Source: Thermoplasmata archaeon | GTDB lineage: Archaea; Thermoplasmatota; Thermoplasmata; GCA-020350865 | Reading direction: 5' to 3' | Length of the DNA: 8,654 bases | Assembly: GCA_020351895.1 (NCBI GenBank) | Contig: CP070672.1 | Coordinates: forward strand, 1,804,952 to 1,813,605 | Shown here: in pieces, positions 1 through 6,472 of the stretch | How positions within the stretch are numbered: position 1 is the stretch's first letter | How the letters are laid out: each line of letters starts with the position of its first letter | Translations under genes and position numbers: made by a program | The notes under the pieces: generated by a model | What the model was told of the DNA's origin: nothing | What the model saw: only the letters and a program-made list of their open reading frames with translations | Databases searched by the model: none

Positions 1-252
1 ATAACTGATTCAGGTGGTGTGCAAAAGGAAGCATTTTTAATGAACGTTCCATGTGTAACCCTCAGGGATAATACCGAATGGATTGAAACATTGAAATTAA
101 ATATGAATGTACTCGTCGGTGCGGATACCCAGACGATACTTGAAGGTACAAGGAAAATGTTTGGTTCTAGGATAATCCCAAAAATAAATCCATACGGCGA
201 TGGGAAAGCCGCAAAAAGAATCGTAGATGTCATAATGAAAAACGAAAATTGA
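1..252 (+). CDS. wecB: UDP-N-acetylglucosamine 2-epimerase (WecB family), C-terminal fragment
   Basis: The reading frame is open from base 1 to the TGA at 250-252, so only the last 83 residues are present; the family is usually about 350-400 residues. The fragment opens with ITDSGGVQKEA, the conserved nucleotide-sugar-binding loop of non-hydrolysing UDP-GlcNAc 2-epimerases. It is followed by PCVTLRDNTEWIET and NVLVGAD, also typical of this family. Such enzymes interconvert UDP-GlcNAc and UDP-ManNAc in the cytoplasm, supplying ManNAc or ManNAc-derived uronic acids for surface glycans. The TEW variant of the usual TERPE stretch also occurs in relatives acting on UDP-GlcNAc3NAcA, so the exact substrate is open. 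The GTG at 19 is not a start: the frame and the conserved motif continue upstream of it. The next gene begins 33 bases downstream on the same strand. Family assignment is firm; the gene symbol is a family-level guess. Confidence 0.9.
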   Translation: MTDSGGVQKEAFLMNVPCVTLRDNTEWIETLKLNMNVLVGADTQTILEGTRKMFGSRIIPKINPYGDGKAAKRIVDVIMKNEN

Positions 253-285
253 TACACCATGATCTCGATTTTGGAGTTGTAATTT

Positions 286-1359
286 ATGAACAAGAATTGG
301 TCTATAAGAGGTTACAACCATGGTGATGAGGAAGAGATAAATGACCTTTTCAATACAATATTTGGTAAAGATAGAACCCTTGAATATTGGAATTGGGAAT
401 TCAAAAAAAATCCCGATGGATCGAAGATTTTTGTGGCAGTTGATAAAGATCAAATAATAGCCCATCTTGGCTCGCTTCACAGGAAAATAAAATTCAGAAA
501 GGAATACCGCAGTGCTTCTTTGGAAGTGGACGGTATGACCCACCCCAATTATGGCCGCCAGGGAATATTCATGGCACTTGGAAAAAAACTGCTTGATGAA
601 TCCAAAAAAGAGGAAATTGATATCATAATCGGTTTTCCTAATGAGAAAGCCATACCAGGCCATAGAAAACTCCATTGCATAGAGCTTTTTTCATTGCATG
701 TGATGATCAAGCCTATGAATTTTAAGAACGTATCAAAGAAATTGTTTTCAAATAGGCTCATTTGCATAATCAGTGAAAAGGTTGGAAAATACATGCTTGG
801 AATAATTTATAGGGTTAGAAAGCCAAAAATCGAGGAAGATATTTCCTTGATGGCCATTTCAGAGTTCGATGATAGATTCGATAAGTTTTGGGAGGAGGCA
901 AAATCATCATATCCAATAATCCTTCATCGTGATAAGAGATACATGAACTGGAGATATGGTGAATGTCCTGGTCAAAAATATCATAAATTTGTGGCCGAGA
1001 AAGAGAATCGTATCTTAGCCGTTGTTGTCGTCAGGATAGTAGAAAGGTTTGGACTTAGCAATGGTGCAATTGTAGACGTTCTTTCATTACCAAACCATGA
1101 AAAAGTTGTCCATGGGCTTTTGCTCAGAGCAATTGAGCATCTAAAGGATAAAAGAGTTGACTTGGTTGCATGCTCAATCCCTAAATGGAGTGGCTATAAT
1201 GATGTATTGAAAAAATGTGGTTTTATGAAATGCCCTAAGAGATTGAATCCAAAAGAGGAGCCATTTATTATCTATCCCCTATCAAAGGAAATTAACATGG
1301 ATTTTGTAAAGAATATTACCAATTGGTATATCACTTGGGGGGATACTGATGTTGTATAA
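286..1359 (+). CDS. GNAT-family acyltransferase (two-lobed, glycan-locus type)
   Basis: The protein has 357 residues and starts at ATG 286, with GGAG at 273-276 as a spaced ribosome binding site. Residues 1-130 look like a GNAT fold: an N-terminal RGYNHGDEEEI segment, then VDGMTHPNYGRQGIF at 81-95 followed by a long helix. The YGRQGIF stretch fits the acyl-CoA pyrophosphate-binding loop (R/Q-x-x-G-x-G/A), and GFPNE follows at 116-120. A second lobe runs from about 185 to 335 and contains RDKRYMNWRYGECPG (216-230) and AIVDVLSLP (261-269). The protein ends in WYITWGDTDVV; a GDxD-like tail is, from memory, common in GNAT proteins of polysaccharide loci. It probably moves an acetyl or other acyl group from a CoA thioester to a sugar amine or hydroxyl in the cytoplasm. 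The neighbouring epimerase and deacetylase support an amino-sugar substrate, but the acceptor cannot be read from the sequence. Confidence 0.8.
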   Translation: MNKNWSIRGYNHGDEEEINDLFNTIFGKDRTLEYWNWEFKKNPDGSKIFVAVDKDQIIAHLGSLHRKIKFRKEYRSASLEVDGMTHPNYGRQGIFMALGKKLLDESKKEEIDIIIGFPNEKAIPGHRKLHCIELFSLHVMIKPMNFKNVSKKLFSNRLICIISEKVGKYMLGIIYRVRKPKIEEDISLMAISEFDDRFDKFWEEAKSSYPIILHRDKRYMNWRYGECPGQKYHKFVAEKENRILAVVVVRIVERFGLSNGAIVDVLSLPNHEKVVHGLLLRAIEHLKDKRVDLVACSIPKWSGYNDVLKKCGFMKCPKRLNPKEEPFIIYPLSKEINMDFVKNITNWYITWGDTDVV

Positions 1360-1399
1360 GGAATTCGATATTATGACTATTGATATTTGGCAGCATGAT

Positions 1400-1407
1400 A
1401 AGGAGAG
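1400..1407 (+). promoter_or_regulatory. Ribosome binding site of the deacetylase gene
   Basis: AAGGAGAG complements the 3' end of archaeal 16S rRNA and sits 9 bases before ATG 1417 (11 bases counted from the GGAG core). It supports this ATG as the start. The site lies inside a small open frame (1349-1414) that ends two bases before the ATG. Confidence 0.7.
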
Positions 1408-1416
1408 CGGCTGAAA

Positions 1417-2247
1417 ATGAAGATAAGGACGATATTGACTGTTGATGTGGATCACTTTCCTGGAAGCGAAGATGGTATCGAGAGAATATTAGATATCTTT
1501 GAAAGAAGAGGCATCAAAGCAATGTTTTTCGTGGCAGGGAAGTTTGCTTTAGAATATGCAAATGTGATAATGAAAATCGATTCCATGGGGCATGAAATCG
1601 GTTGTCATGGATATTCCCATGGACTCGATACGAAAGAGAATTTTGTGGACTTGGGATTTTCCGAACAAAAGAAAAGGATAGAAAAGAGCTCGGAGATCTT
1701 AAAAGAGATTATAGGTAAGGAGGTGAGAATCTTCAGGGCTCCATATGCCATGATAAACCATACCACATTAAACGTATTAGAGAAATTGGGATACGAATGT
1801 GACAGTTCGGTTGCCGCATTGAGATACGATTTTGGCATGGGTATGGCAAACAATATAAAGGCTTTTTTCGCACCCACAAGACCATACCATCCCTCAAGCC
1901 ATGATATCTTTAAAAAGGGTTATTCGGGGGTATTAGAGGTACCTATGTCGGCATTCATTGCCCCTTTAACATTGTCAGGAATAAGAACATTTGGGATCAA
2001 AAGGATGTGTAATCTTTTCAATATTTCATCCCATTTTTTCGATCCTGTGGTATTCTATCTACATCCCTATGAAGTCATGGCTTTAAATGAGATTCAACTT
2101 TGGGATGGATTACCAAAAAGACACAAAAAAAATAGAGGTGAGATAGCAATTCATGGGTTGGAGAGGTTCATAGATTATATTGGAAATAAAAGCGAGTTTC
2201 TTCTATTTAAGAATATTCTGGAAGCTGAAAAAAAGGAGAGGGGGTGA
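1417..2247 (+). CDS. Polysaccharide deacetylase (NodB / carbohydrate esterase 4 type)
   Basis: The protein has 276 residues and covers a whole NodB fold. The first motif is LTVDVDHFPG (7-16), where D10 and D12 take the place of the catalytic and metal-binding Asp pair of the usual TFDDG. Next come FFVAGKFA (37-44) and HEIGCHGYSH (59-68), with H64 and H68 as the HxxxH metal ligands. FRAPYA (106-111) is the third motif, and FYLHPYE (213-219) supplies the late catalytic His, H216. There is no signal peptide or membrane segment, so it should act in the cytoplasm, on a sugar nucleotide or lipid-linked intermediate rather than on finished wall polymer. By family it removes N-acetyl (or O-acetyl) groups from sugars. 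All key residues are present, so an active enzyme is expected. Its stop codon lies within the ribosome binding site of the following glycosyltransferase, which suggests coupled translation. Confidence 0.88.
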   Translation: MKIRTILTVDVDHFPGSEDGIERILDIFERRGIKAMFFVAGKFALEYANVIMKIDSMGHEIGCHGYSHGLDTKENFVDLGFSEQKKRIEKSSEILKEIIGKEVRIFRAPYAMINHTTLNVLEKLGYECDSSVAALRYDFGMGMANNIKAFFAPTRPYHPSSHDIFKKGYSGVLEVPMSAFIAPLTLSGIRTFGIKRMCNLFNISSHFFDPVVFYLHPYEVMALNEIQLWDGLPKRHKKNRGEIAIHGLERFIDYIGNKSEFLLFKNILEAEKKERG

Positions 2248-2248
2248 T
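2235..2248 (+). promoter_or_regulatory. Strong ribosome binding site with no usual start codon behind it
   Basis: GGAGAGGGGGTGAT is almost the full complement of the archaeal 16S tail (AGGAGGTGAT) and overlaps the deacetylase stop at 2245-2247. Three bases further on, in the frame of the glycosyltransferase, stands the codon TTA at 2252-2254, where a start codon would be expected. The only conventional in-frame starts nearby are TTG 2180 and ATG 2273, neither at a good distance from this site. Confidence 0.6.
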
Positions 2249-2272
2249 AAGTTAACAAAGAAAAAGATATGC

Positions 2273-3445
2273 ATGCCCGTTTATTCGTACTACCCCTTCG
2301 ATCCAAGGGTGAGAAGGGCCGCGGAATCATTGGTTGAAATGGGTCATTCAGTGGATATCATATGTCTGAAAGGCGAGGGGGAGGATTATGCAGAGACATT
2401 CAAGGGCGTTAATATATATAGATTGCCCTTGGAACATAGGAGGGGGGGTTATCTCAGGTATCTCTATAATTACAGCATGTTCTTTTTCCTATCATTTTTC
2501 ATGCTAAATTCTCTTGATAGAAAGAATCGTTATAATGCCATGCATATTCATTCACTTCCAGATTTTCTGGTATTTATCGCCTTTTTTCAGAAAAGAAGAG
2601 GGATAAAAATAATTCTGGATTTACATGAAGCAATGCCAGAAATTTTTGCTGCGAGATTCAACAGAGATATGGATTCTTTCTTGGTAAAATTTCCTATCTT
2701 CCTTGAGAAAATCAGCCACGCCTTTGCCACCCAAATAATAACTGTGAACGATACAATCAAGGATATATATATGAGAAGGGGAGTCCCAGAAAAAAAGATC
2801 ATTGTAATCATGAATTCCCCGGATGAGAAGTTGCGGTTAAACATCGATTTGGAAGAATTCAAGGCAAAACTAGGACTGGATGATAAGTTCTTGCTTGTTT
2901 TTGTAGGTGGAATAAATTATGAGAGAAACATAGAAGTGATTCTGGAGGCGATTGCAAGGGTTAAATCTCAAATTCCCAATTTATACTTCATCCTTTTTGG
3001 GCACATGTACGGTCACAAAGGAGCGAGCTATAAGGAACATCTAAAGAGCCTGGTAAAACAAAATGGGCTTGATAATAATGTTTACATTGGCGGGAAGTTA
3101 AATCCTGAGGAGGTATCAAGCTATCTTGATCTAACAGATTTCGGAGTTGTGTCGTACATCCGCAATCCCTTAACAGATGTAGCCGTCCCAAATAAAGTGT
3201 TCGAATACATTGCCTTGAACAAACCAATAATCGTTTGTCGTTTGGGGGCTTTACAGTCTCTACTTGGGGATGATACTGCGATTTATTACGAACCCGAGGA
3301 TGCAGATGATCTCGCCGCTAAGATTTTATGGTTACACCGTCATAAAAATGAGTTGAAACCGATGATTGAAAACTCACAGAAAGTGTATGAGAGATGTAAG
3401 TGGGATGTGATGAAGAAACGGCTACAGAAAATGTACGAAGATTAA
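2273..3445 (+). CDS. GT4-family glycosyltransferase (GT-B fold), start uncertain
   Basis: From ATG 2273 the protein has 390 residues. Near the N-terminus VYSYYPFDPRVRRAAESL (3-20) is the acceptor-side signature of a glycosyltransferase group common in capsule loci. HSLPDFLVF (93-101) and ILDLHEAMPE (114-123) follow and belong to the same group. The donor half starts at LLVFVGGINYERN (207-219). VPNKVFEYIALNKPIIV (305-321) holds the second Glu of the EX7E motif but not the first, which is normal for PNKxFEY subgroups. EPEDADDLA (340-348) is a typical C-terminal element. It should transfer a sugar from a nucleotide donor to a lipid-linked glycan at the cytoplasmic membrane; donor and linkage are unknown. 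The start is a problem: the frame stays open upstream to TTG 2180, and residues coded before 2273 (KKKIC) look like the first beta strand. The true protein is therefore probably a few residues longer than given here. The gene lies directly behind the deacetylase. Confidence 0.88.
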   Translation: MPVYSYYPFDPRVRRAAESLVEMGHSVDIICLKGEGEDYAETFKGVNIYRLPLEHRRGGYLRYLYNYSMFFFLSFFMLNSLDRKNRYNAMHIHSLPDFLVFIAFFQKRRGIKIILDLHEAMPEIFAARFNRDMDSFLVKFPIFLEKISHAFATQIITVNDTIKDIYMRRGVPEKKIIVIMNSPDEKLRLNIDLEEFKAKLGLDDKFLLVFVGGINYERNIEVILEAIARVKSQIPNLYFILFGHMYGHKGASYKEHLKSLVKQNGLDNNVYIGGKLNPEEVSSYLDLTDFGVVSYIRNPLTDVAVPNKVFEYIALNKPIIVCRLGALQSLLGDDTAIYYEPEDADDLAAKILWLHRHKNELKPMIENSQKVYERCKWDVMKKRLQKMYED

Positions 3446-3501
3446 AATGGTTAATAGAATGGATAGAACTGTTTAATTTCATAGTAAATGGCAAATGTAT
3501 C

Positions 3502-3511
3502 ATATTTATTA
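3502..3511 (+). promoter_or_regulatory. Possible weak TATA-like element before the second GT4 gene
   Basis: ATATTTATTA lies in the 103-base gap between the two glycosyltransferases, about 40 bases before ATG 3549. An archaeal start site some 25 bases downstream would leave a leader of about 20 bases carrying the AAAGGAG site. The match to the archaeal consensus is poor and such AT-rich strings arise by chance, so internal transcription here is only a possibility. Confidence 0.2.
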
Positions 3512-3534
3512 CATGACAAAAGGAATTTCCAAAA

Positions 3535-3541
3535 AAAGGAG
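3535..3541 (+). promoter_or_regulatory. Ribosome binding site that fixes the start at 3549
   Basis: AAAGGAG is followed after seven bases by ATG 3549. This spacing, together with the MKITVVTG beginning of the protein, favours 3549 over the in-frame ATGs at 3495 and 3513, which have no such site in front. Confidence 0.75.
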
Positions 3542-3548
3542 TTGGGTC

Positions 3549-4682
3549 ATGAAAATAACAGTCGTCACGGGAAAAAAACCATTCACTGCCGAGGCCAGCG
3601 GTACAAAGTCGTATGTTGAAGGTCTAATCCGCAATTTATCCAAAAAAGACATAGATATAATATTAATAAATCCAGAGATTCATGAAAACGAACAAAAAAA
3701 ATACAACATAGAGCACTTTCAAATTAAAATAAAAAAAGCAACAAGCATAGGATTTCTTGCCAAACTCATGGTGAAAACCCCTTTTTTGAAACTTCCAAAG
3801 GATACCATCGTGCACACGCATCGACCAGATTTCATGTTCCCATTTACCCTTTTTAGCAGGAAGAATCCCAAAGTTTGCACGTTACACGGCATTCCTAGCC
3901 TCGGGATAAAAACCAGAAAAAATGCAATAATTCTAGGTATTTACGACATTTTAGAAAGATCGGCTTTAACACATATTGACAAATTAATTGCCGTAAATCA
4001 ATCCACAAAGGATTATTTTATTTCGAAGTACCCTCGTTTAAAAAGTAAAATATCAGTAATACCCGTGGGTATAGATTTAGAGATGTTCAAACCTAAGGAT
4101 AAGAACAAAGTGCGAAATAAATATGGTTTTGCAGCGGATGAAAGCATTATTCTATTTATTGGCAGGTTATCGCAGGAAAAGGGTTTGGACCTGCTTTTGA
4201 GGGGATTTTCAGATCTGAAACATGAATTGCCAAAAGCGAGATTGATTTTGGTTGGTGAAGGACCCGAGGGGGAGAAGATAAGAAAAACCGTTGAAGATCA
4301 AAATATTGAGGGAGTAACATTGATGAAACCTCTCAAACATGAGAAGATACCAGAGATCATCAACTGCGCCGATACGCTTGCCTTGTGCTCATTGTATGAA
4401 GGTATGCCCACTGTTGTATTAGAGGCATTGGCTTGTGGTGTTCCTGTGGTATCCACGGATGTCGGTGATGTGAAGAAAGTTGTTAAAGACGATATTACAG
4501 GCCAGTTGATAAAGGATAGAAGTCCTGATTCTATTAAAAATGCAATTTTAAATGTTATGAGAGATGGAAGGGAAAGTTACAATGATAATTGTATTGCCGT
4601 GGCTAGACAATATTCATGGGAGAAAGTCTCGGAAAAGATCGTTGCACTCTACACACAGGTTGAAAAAAATCGGCACATATAA
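3549..4682 (+). CDS. GT4-family glycosyltransferase (GT-B fold)
   Basis: The protein has 377 residues, full length for the family. It starts MKITVVTGKKPF, and the ASGTKSYVEGLIRNL stretch (16-30) forms the glycine-rich loop and first helix of the acceptor domain. HTHRPDF (89-95) and CTLHG (110-114) are strand ends of that domain. IPVGIDLEMFKP (171-182) marks the domain junction. The donor domain contains FIGRLSQEKGLDLLL (203-217) and LVGEGPE (234-240). EGMPTVVLEALACG (284-297) is a complete EX7E motif with E284 and E292. It is a retaining transferase by family, using a nucleotide sugar at the cytoplasmic membrane; donor and acceptor cannot be told. The 103-base gap before it is the largest in the first gene group. 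A hairpin begins in its stop codon. The gene looks richer in A runs than its neighbours by eye, which may point to a separate origin. Confidence 0.92.
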   Translation: MKITVVTGKKPFTAEASGTKSYVEGLIRNLSKKDIDIILINPEIHENEQKKYNIEHFQIKIKKATSIGFLAKLMVKTPFLKLPKDTIVHTHRPDFMFPFTLFSRKNPKVCTLHGIPSLGIKTRKNAIILGIYDILERSALTHIDKLIAVNQSTKDYFISKYPRLKSKISVIPVGIDLEMFKPKDKNKVRNKYGFAADESIILFIGRLSQEKGLDLLLRGFSDLKHELPKARLILVGEGPEGEKIRKTVEDQNIEGVTLMKPLKHEKIPEIINCADTLALCSLYEGMPTVVLEALACGVPVVSTDVGDVKKVVKDDITGQLIKDRSPDSIKNAILNVMRDGRESYNDNCIAVARQYSWEKVSEKIVALYTQVEKNRHI

Positions 4683-4702
4683 GGCTTGATAATCTCAACC
4701 TT
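4681..4702 (+). terminator. Hairpin at the end of the first gene group
   Basis: AAGGCTTGA (4681-4689) pairs with TCAACCTT (4695-4702) as an eight-pair stem with one bulged C (4685) and a five-base loop. It begins within the stop codon of the preceding gene and lies about 40 bases before a TATA box. It could mark the 3' end of the first transcript. No strong T run follows, and archaea usually stop at U-rich tracts, so the role is inferred from position. Confidence 0.4.
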
Positions 4703-4743
4703 ACAATTGTCGATAATTATTTAGGATAATCACACATATAAGC

Positions 4744-4753
4744 TTTATAAATA
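4744..4753 (+). promoter_or_regulatory. Archaeal TATA box of the second gene group
   Basis: TTTATAAATA is a near-consensus archaeal TATA element, preceded by ATAAGC at the place of the B recognition element. Its centre is about 27 bases before ATG 4776, so transcription should start at or within a few bases of the start codon and give a leaderless message. In keeping with this, no good ribosome binding site precedes that ATG. The following glycosyltransferase gene at 6473 does have one, as expected for a second gene on the same message. Confidence 0.7.
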
Positions 4754-4775
4754 GGCTGTTGTATAAGGGTTATCA

Positions 4776-6434
4776 ATGAAACTCTCAAAAAGGGTAAACT
4801 TCCTCTTACTATCGTTTTTATTCGGATTAAATGTAGCCCTCAGGTACCCGACAATTCAGCACGAAATCGGTGCAGATTCTTTCGTTATTCATATACTTAG
4901 CGATTCTATTACAACTTATAAATATGGTAAATGGATTCTTCATCCTTTATCATATATTGGTTTATACCCATTATCCTATCCAAGTGCCTATCCCTATCTC
5001 GCTGCAGGTTTGTCATCAAGCAGCGGTATGGATGTAGAGAGTTCAATTTTCGTGATCTCAATGGCTCTTGGTTTGATAGGTGTCTTCGGTACTTATTTTC
5101 TTGCTAGAGAAATTAAAAACGATGACCTGTTCTGTTTTGTGGCTGCACTGGCATTCTCTTTATCTCCTATCTTCATAAGAACTACATTTTGGCAAGCCTC
5201 AACAAGAAATTTATTTGTTGCGCTCTCACCATCATGTATATTGCTACTTCTCAAAACGAGAGGGTTTGCCATTAACAGGATTAATGTCCTATTTGTGATC
5301 ACCCTATTGACCGTCGGGACAAGCCATAGACTGGGCGTATTTATGATATTTATTTTGGTCGCATATCTTACCGGTGTAATTTTGTATGCACTATATAAGC
5401 AGGTTCTTCCAAGAATGGCGAGGTCAAAGAAACTAAGACAAGGTTTTCGGTTTACTGGACCTTTGATCATCACCTCTATATTCCTTATTCTACTCAGTAT
5501 GCTGATTTCAGGCAACAATCCCCTCCAAGGAGCCCAAGGGCTAATGGTATATCAAGAAACGGTGTTTTTTTCAGGGGACTCAATCCCTATTCTGATACTG
5601 AATCTTTTCGTAAGCTTATTCGGCAGGATTGGATTCATGCTTTTATTTGGAATAATTGGGTTGGGATATTTGATTTGGAAGAAGAATAAGGGACTTTATG
5701 AGGTATTCTTGATAGTATCCATTATTTTCATTTTTCCGACTATTGGTATGAGAACCTATTCATCATACTTTTTTCTGGTATTTTTTTCACTGCTAGCAGG
5801 TATCTCGTTTATCCATATTTTTAAGTTCCTTAAAAGAAAAAAAATAATTGCCTTGGCGATACTGATAACTGCTCTTGTAGTTTCGGTTGGATTTGTTGGT
5901 TATATGTTCGATCATTGGGAAATAAAAAAACAGAGTATGTCTGAGGACACTTATGACTCTGCAATGTATGTCAAATATAAAACAAATAAAACATTTATTG
6001 CTAACGATGGTTTAATGGCTGGTAGGATCGGTGCTATTTCAAAAAAATCATGCTTACCTGTCGGCGGAGCCACTTTGAAATCAAACGGACCTGAGCAACT
6101 GATCTATGGATTCCTTGAAGAAGATGATTTTCAAATCATTCCACTCGACATACAAGAGATCACTATCGGTGCAAATGCATTGTATCGGGCAAAAGGTGCA
6201 GTCAATGCAGAGTTAGATTGGACCACAATCCATGGAACCCATTGCAACCAAGTTCCAAAAAACTTGATATTGAGATATGAATTAGAATATGCTTTAATCC
6301 ATAAGAACTGGAAAACTGGATATTGGGCCTATGAAAGAGTTTACTTGTCACGTTTCTTGATTAGTTTGTATGAGGAGAGATATAAAGTATATGATAATGG
6401 GCGATTAACGCTGCATTATGTCGATCACATATAA
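4776..6434 (+). CDS. Polytopic membrane protein, probable GT-C type glycosyltransferase
   Basis: The protein has 552 residues. About eleven hydrophobic segments can be placed by eye at 7-22, 88-110, 118-134, 145-158, 168-184, 186-207, 227-244, 270-300 (one or two), 307-322, 328-347 and 356-378. A soluble C-terminal domain follows at 380-552. Between the first two segments is a long loop of about 65 residues with GADSF (32-36, acidic D34), ILSDS (40-44) and a Tyr/Pro-rich part (58-74). A large first loop with an early acidic residue is the layout of GT-C enzymes such as PMT- or oligosaccharyltransferase-like proteins, which use lipid-phosphate sugars on the outer face. GTSHRLG (181-187) recalls a His-containing stretch of archaeal membrane transferases. 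No WWDYG oligosaccharyltransferase signature is seen. A Wzy-like polymerase is the main alternative. It opens the second gene group behind its own TATA box; the next gene follows after 38 bases. Confidence 0.7.
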   Translation: MKLSKRVNFLLLSFLFGLNVALRYPTIQHEIGADSFVIHILSDSITTYKYGKWILHPLSYIGLYPLSYPSAYPYLAAGLSSSSGMDVESSIFVISMALGLIGVFGTYFLAREIKNDDLFCFVAALAFSLSPIFIRTTFWQASTRNLFVALSPSCILLLLKTRGFAINRINVLFVITLLTVGTSHRLGVFMIFILVAYLTGVILYALYKQVLPRMARSKKLRQGFRFTGPLIITSIFLILLSMLISGNNPLQGAQGLMVYQETVFFSGDSIPILILNLFVSLFGRIGFMLLFGIIGLGYLIWKKNKGLYEVFLIVSIIFIFPTIGMRTYSSYFFLVFFSLLAGISFIHIFKFLKRKKIIALAILITALVVSVGFVGYMFDHWEIKKQSMSEDTYDSAMYVKYKTNKTFIANDGLMAGRIGAISKKSCLPVGGATLKSNGPEQLIYGFLEEDDFQIIPLDIQEITIGANALYRAKGAVNAELDWTTIHGTHCNQVPKNLILRYELEYALIHKNWKTGYWAYERVYLSRFLISLYEERYKVYDNGRLTLHYVDHI

Positions 6435-6472
6435 CCCGCAAACACAGAAAATGACAAAGGAGATGCGATTTA

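Noticed and set aside
97..675. Long minus-strand open frame of 192 codons opposite the epimerase and GNAT genes
   Set aside because: Its translation has no recognisable domain, and it lies opposite two frames with clear family motifs. It is a shadow frame.
2438..2448. AGGAGGGGGGG inside the first GT4 as an internal ribosome site or slippage run
   Set aside because: It codes the HRRGG stretch that looks usual for this GT4 group, no suitable start follows, and the frame continues intact.
3495..3548. Upstream in-frame ATGs at 3495 and 3513 as starts of the second GT4
   Set aside because: The 18 extra residues do not resemble a GT4 N-terminus, and the AAAGGAG site at 3535-3541 serves ATG 3549.
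5093..5518. Minus-strand open frame of 141 codons within the membrane-protein gene
   Set aside because: The opposite strand codes regular membrane helices, and no ribosome site or family motif supports the antisense frame.
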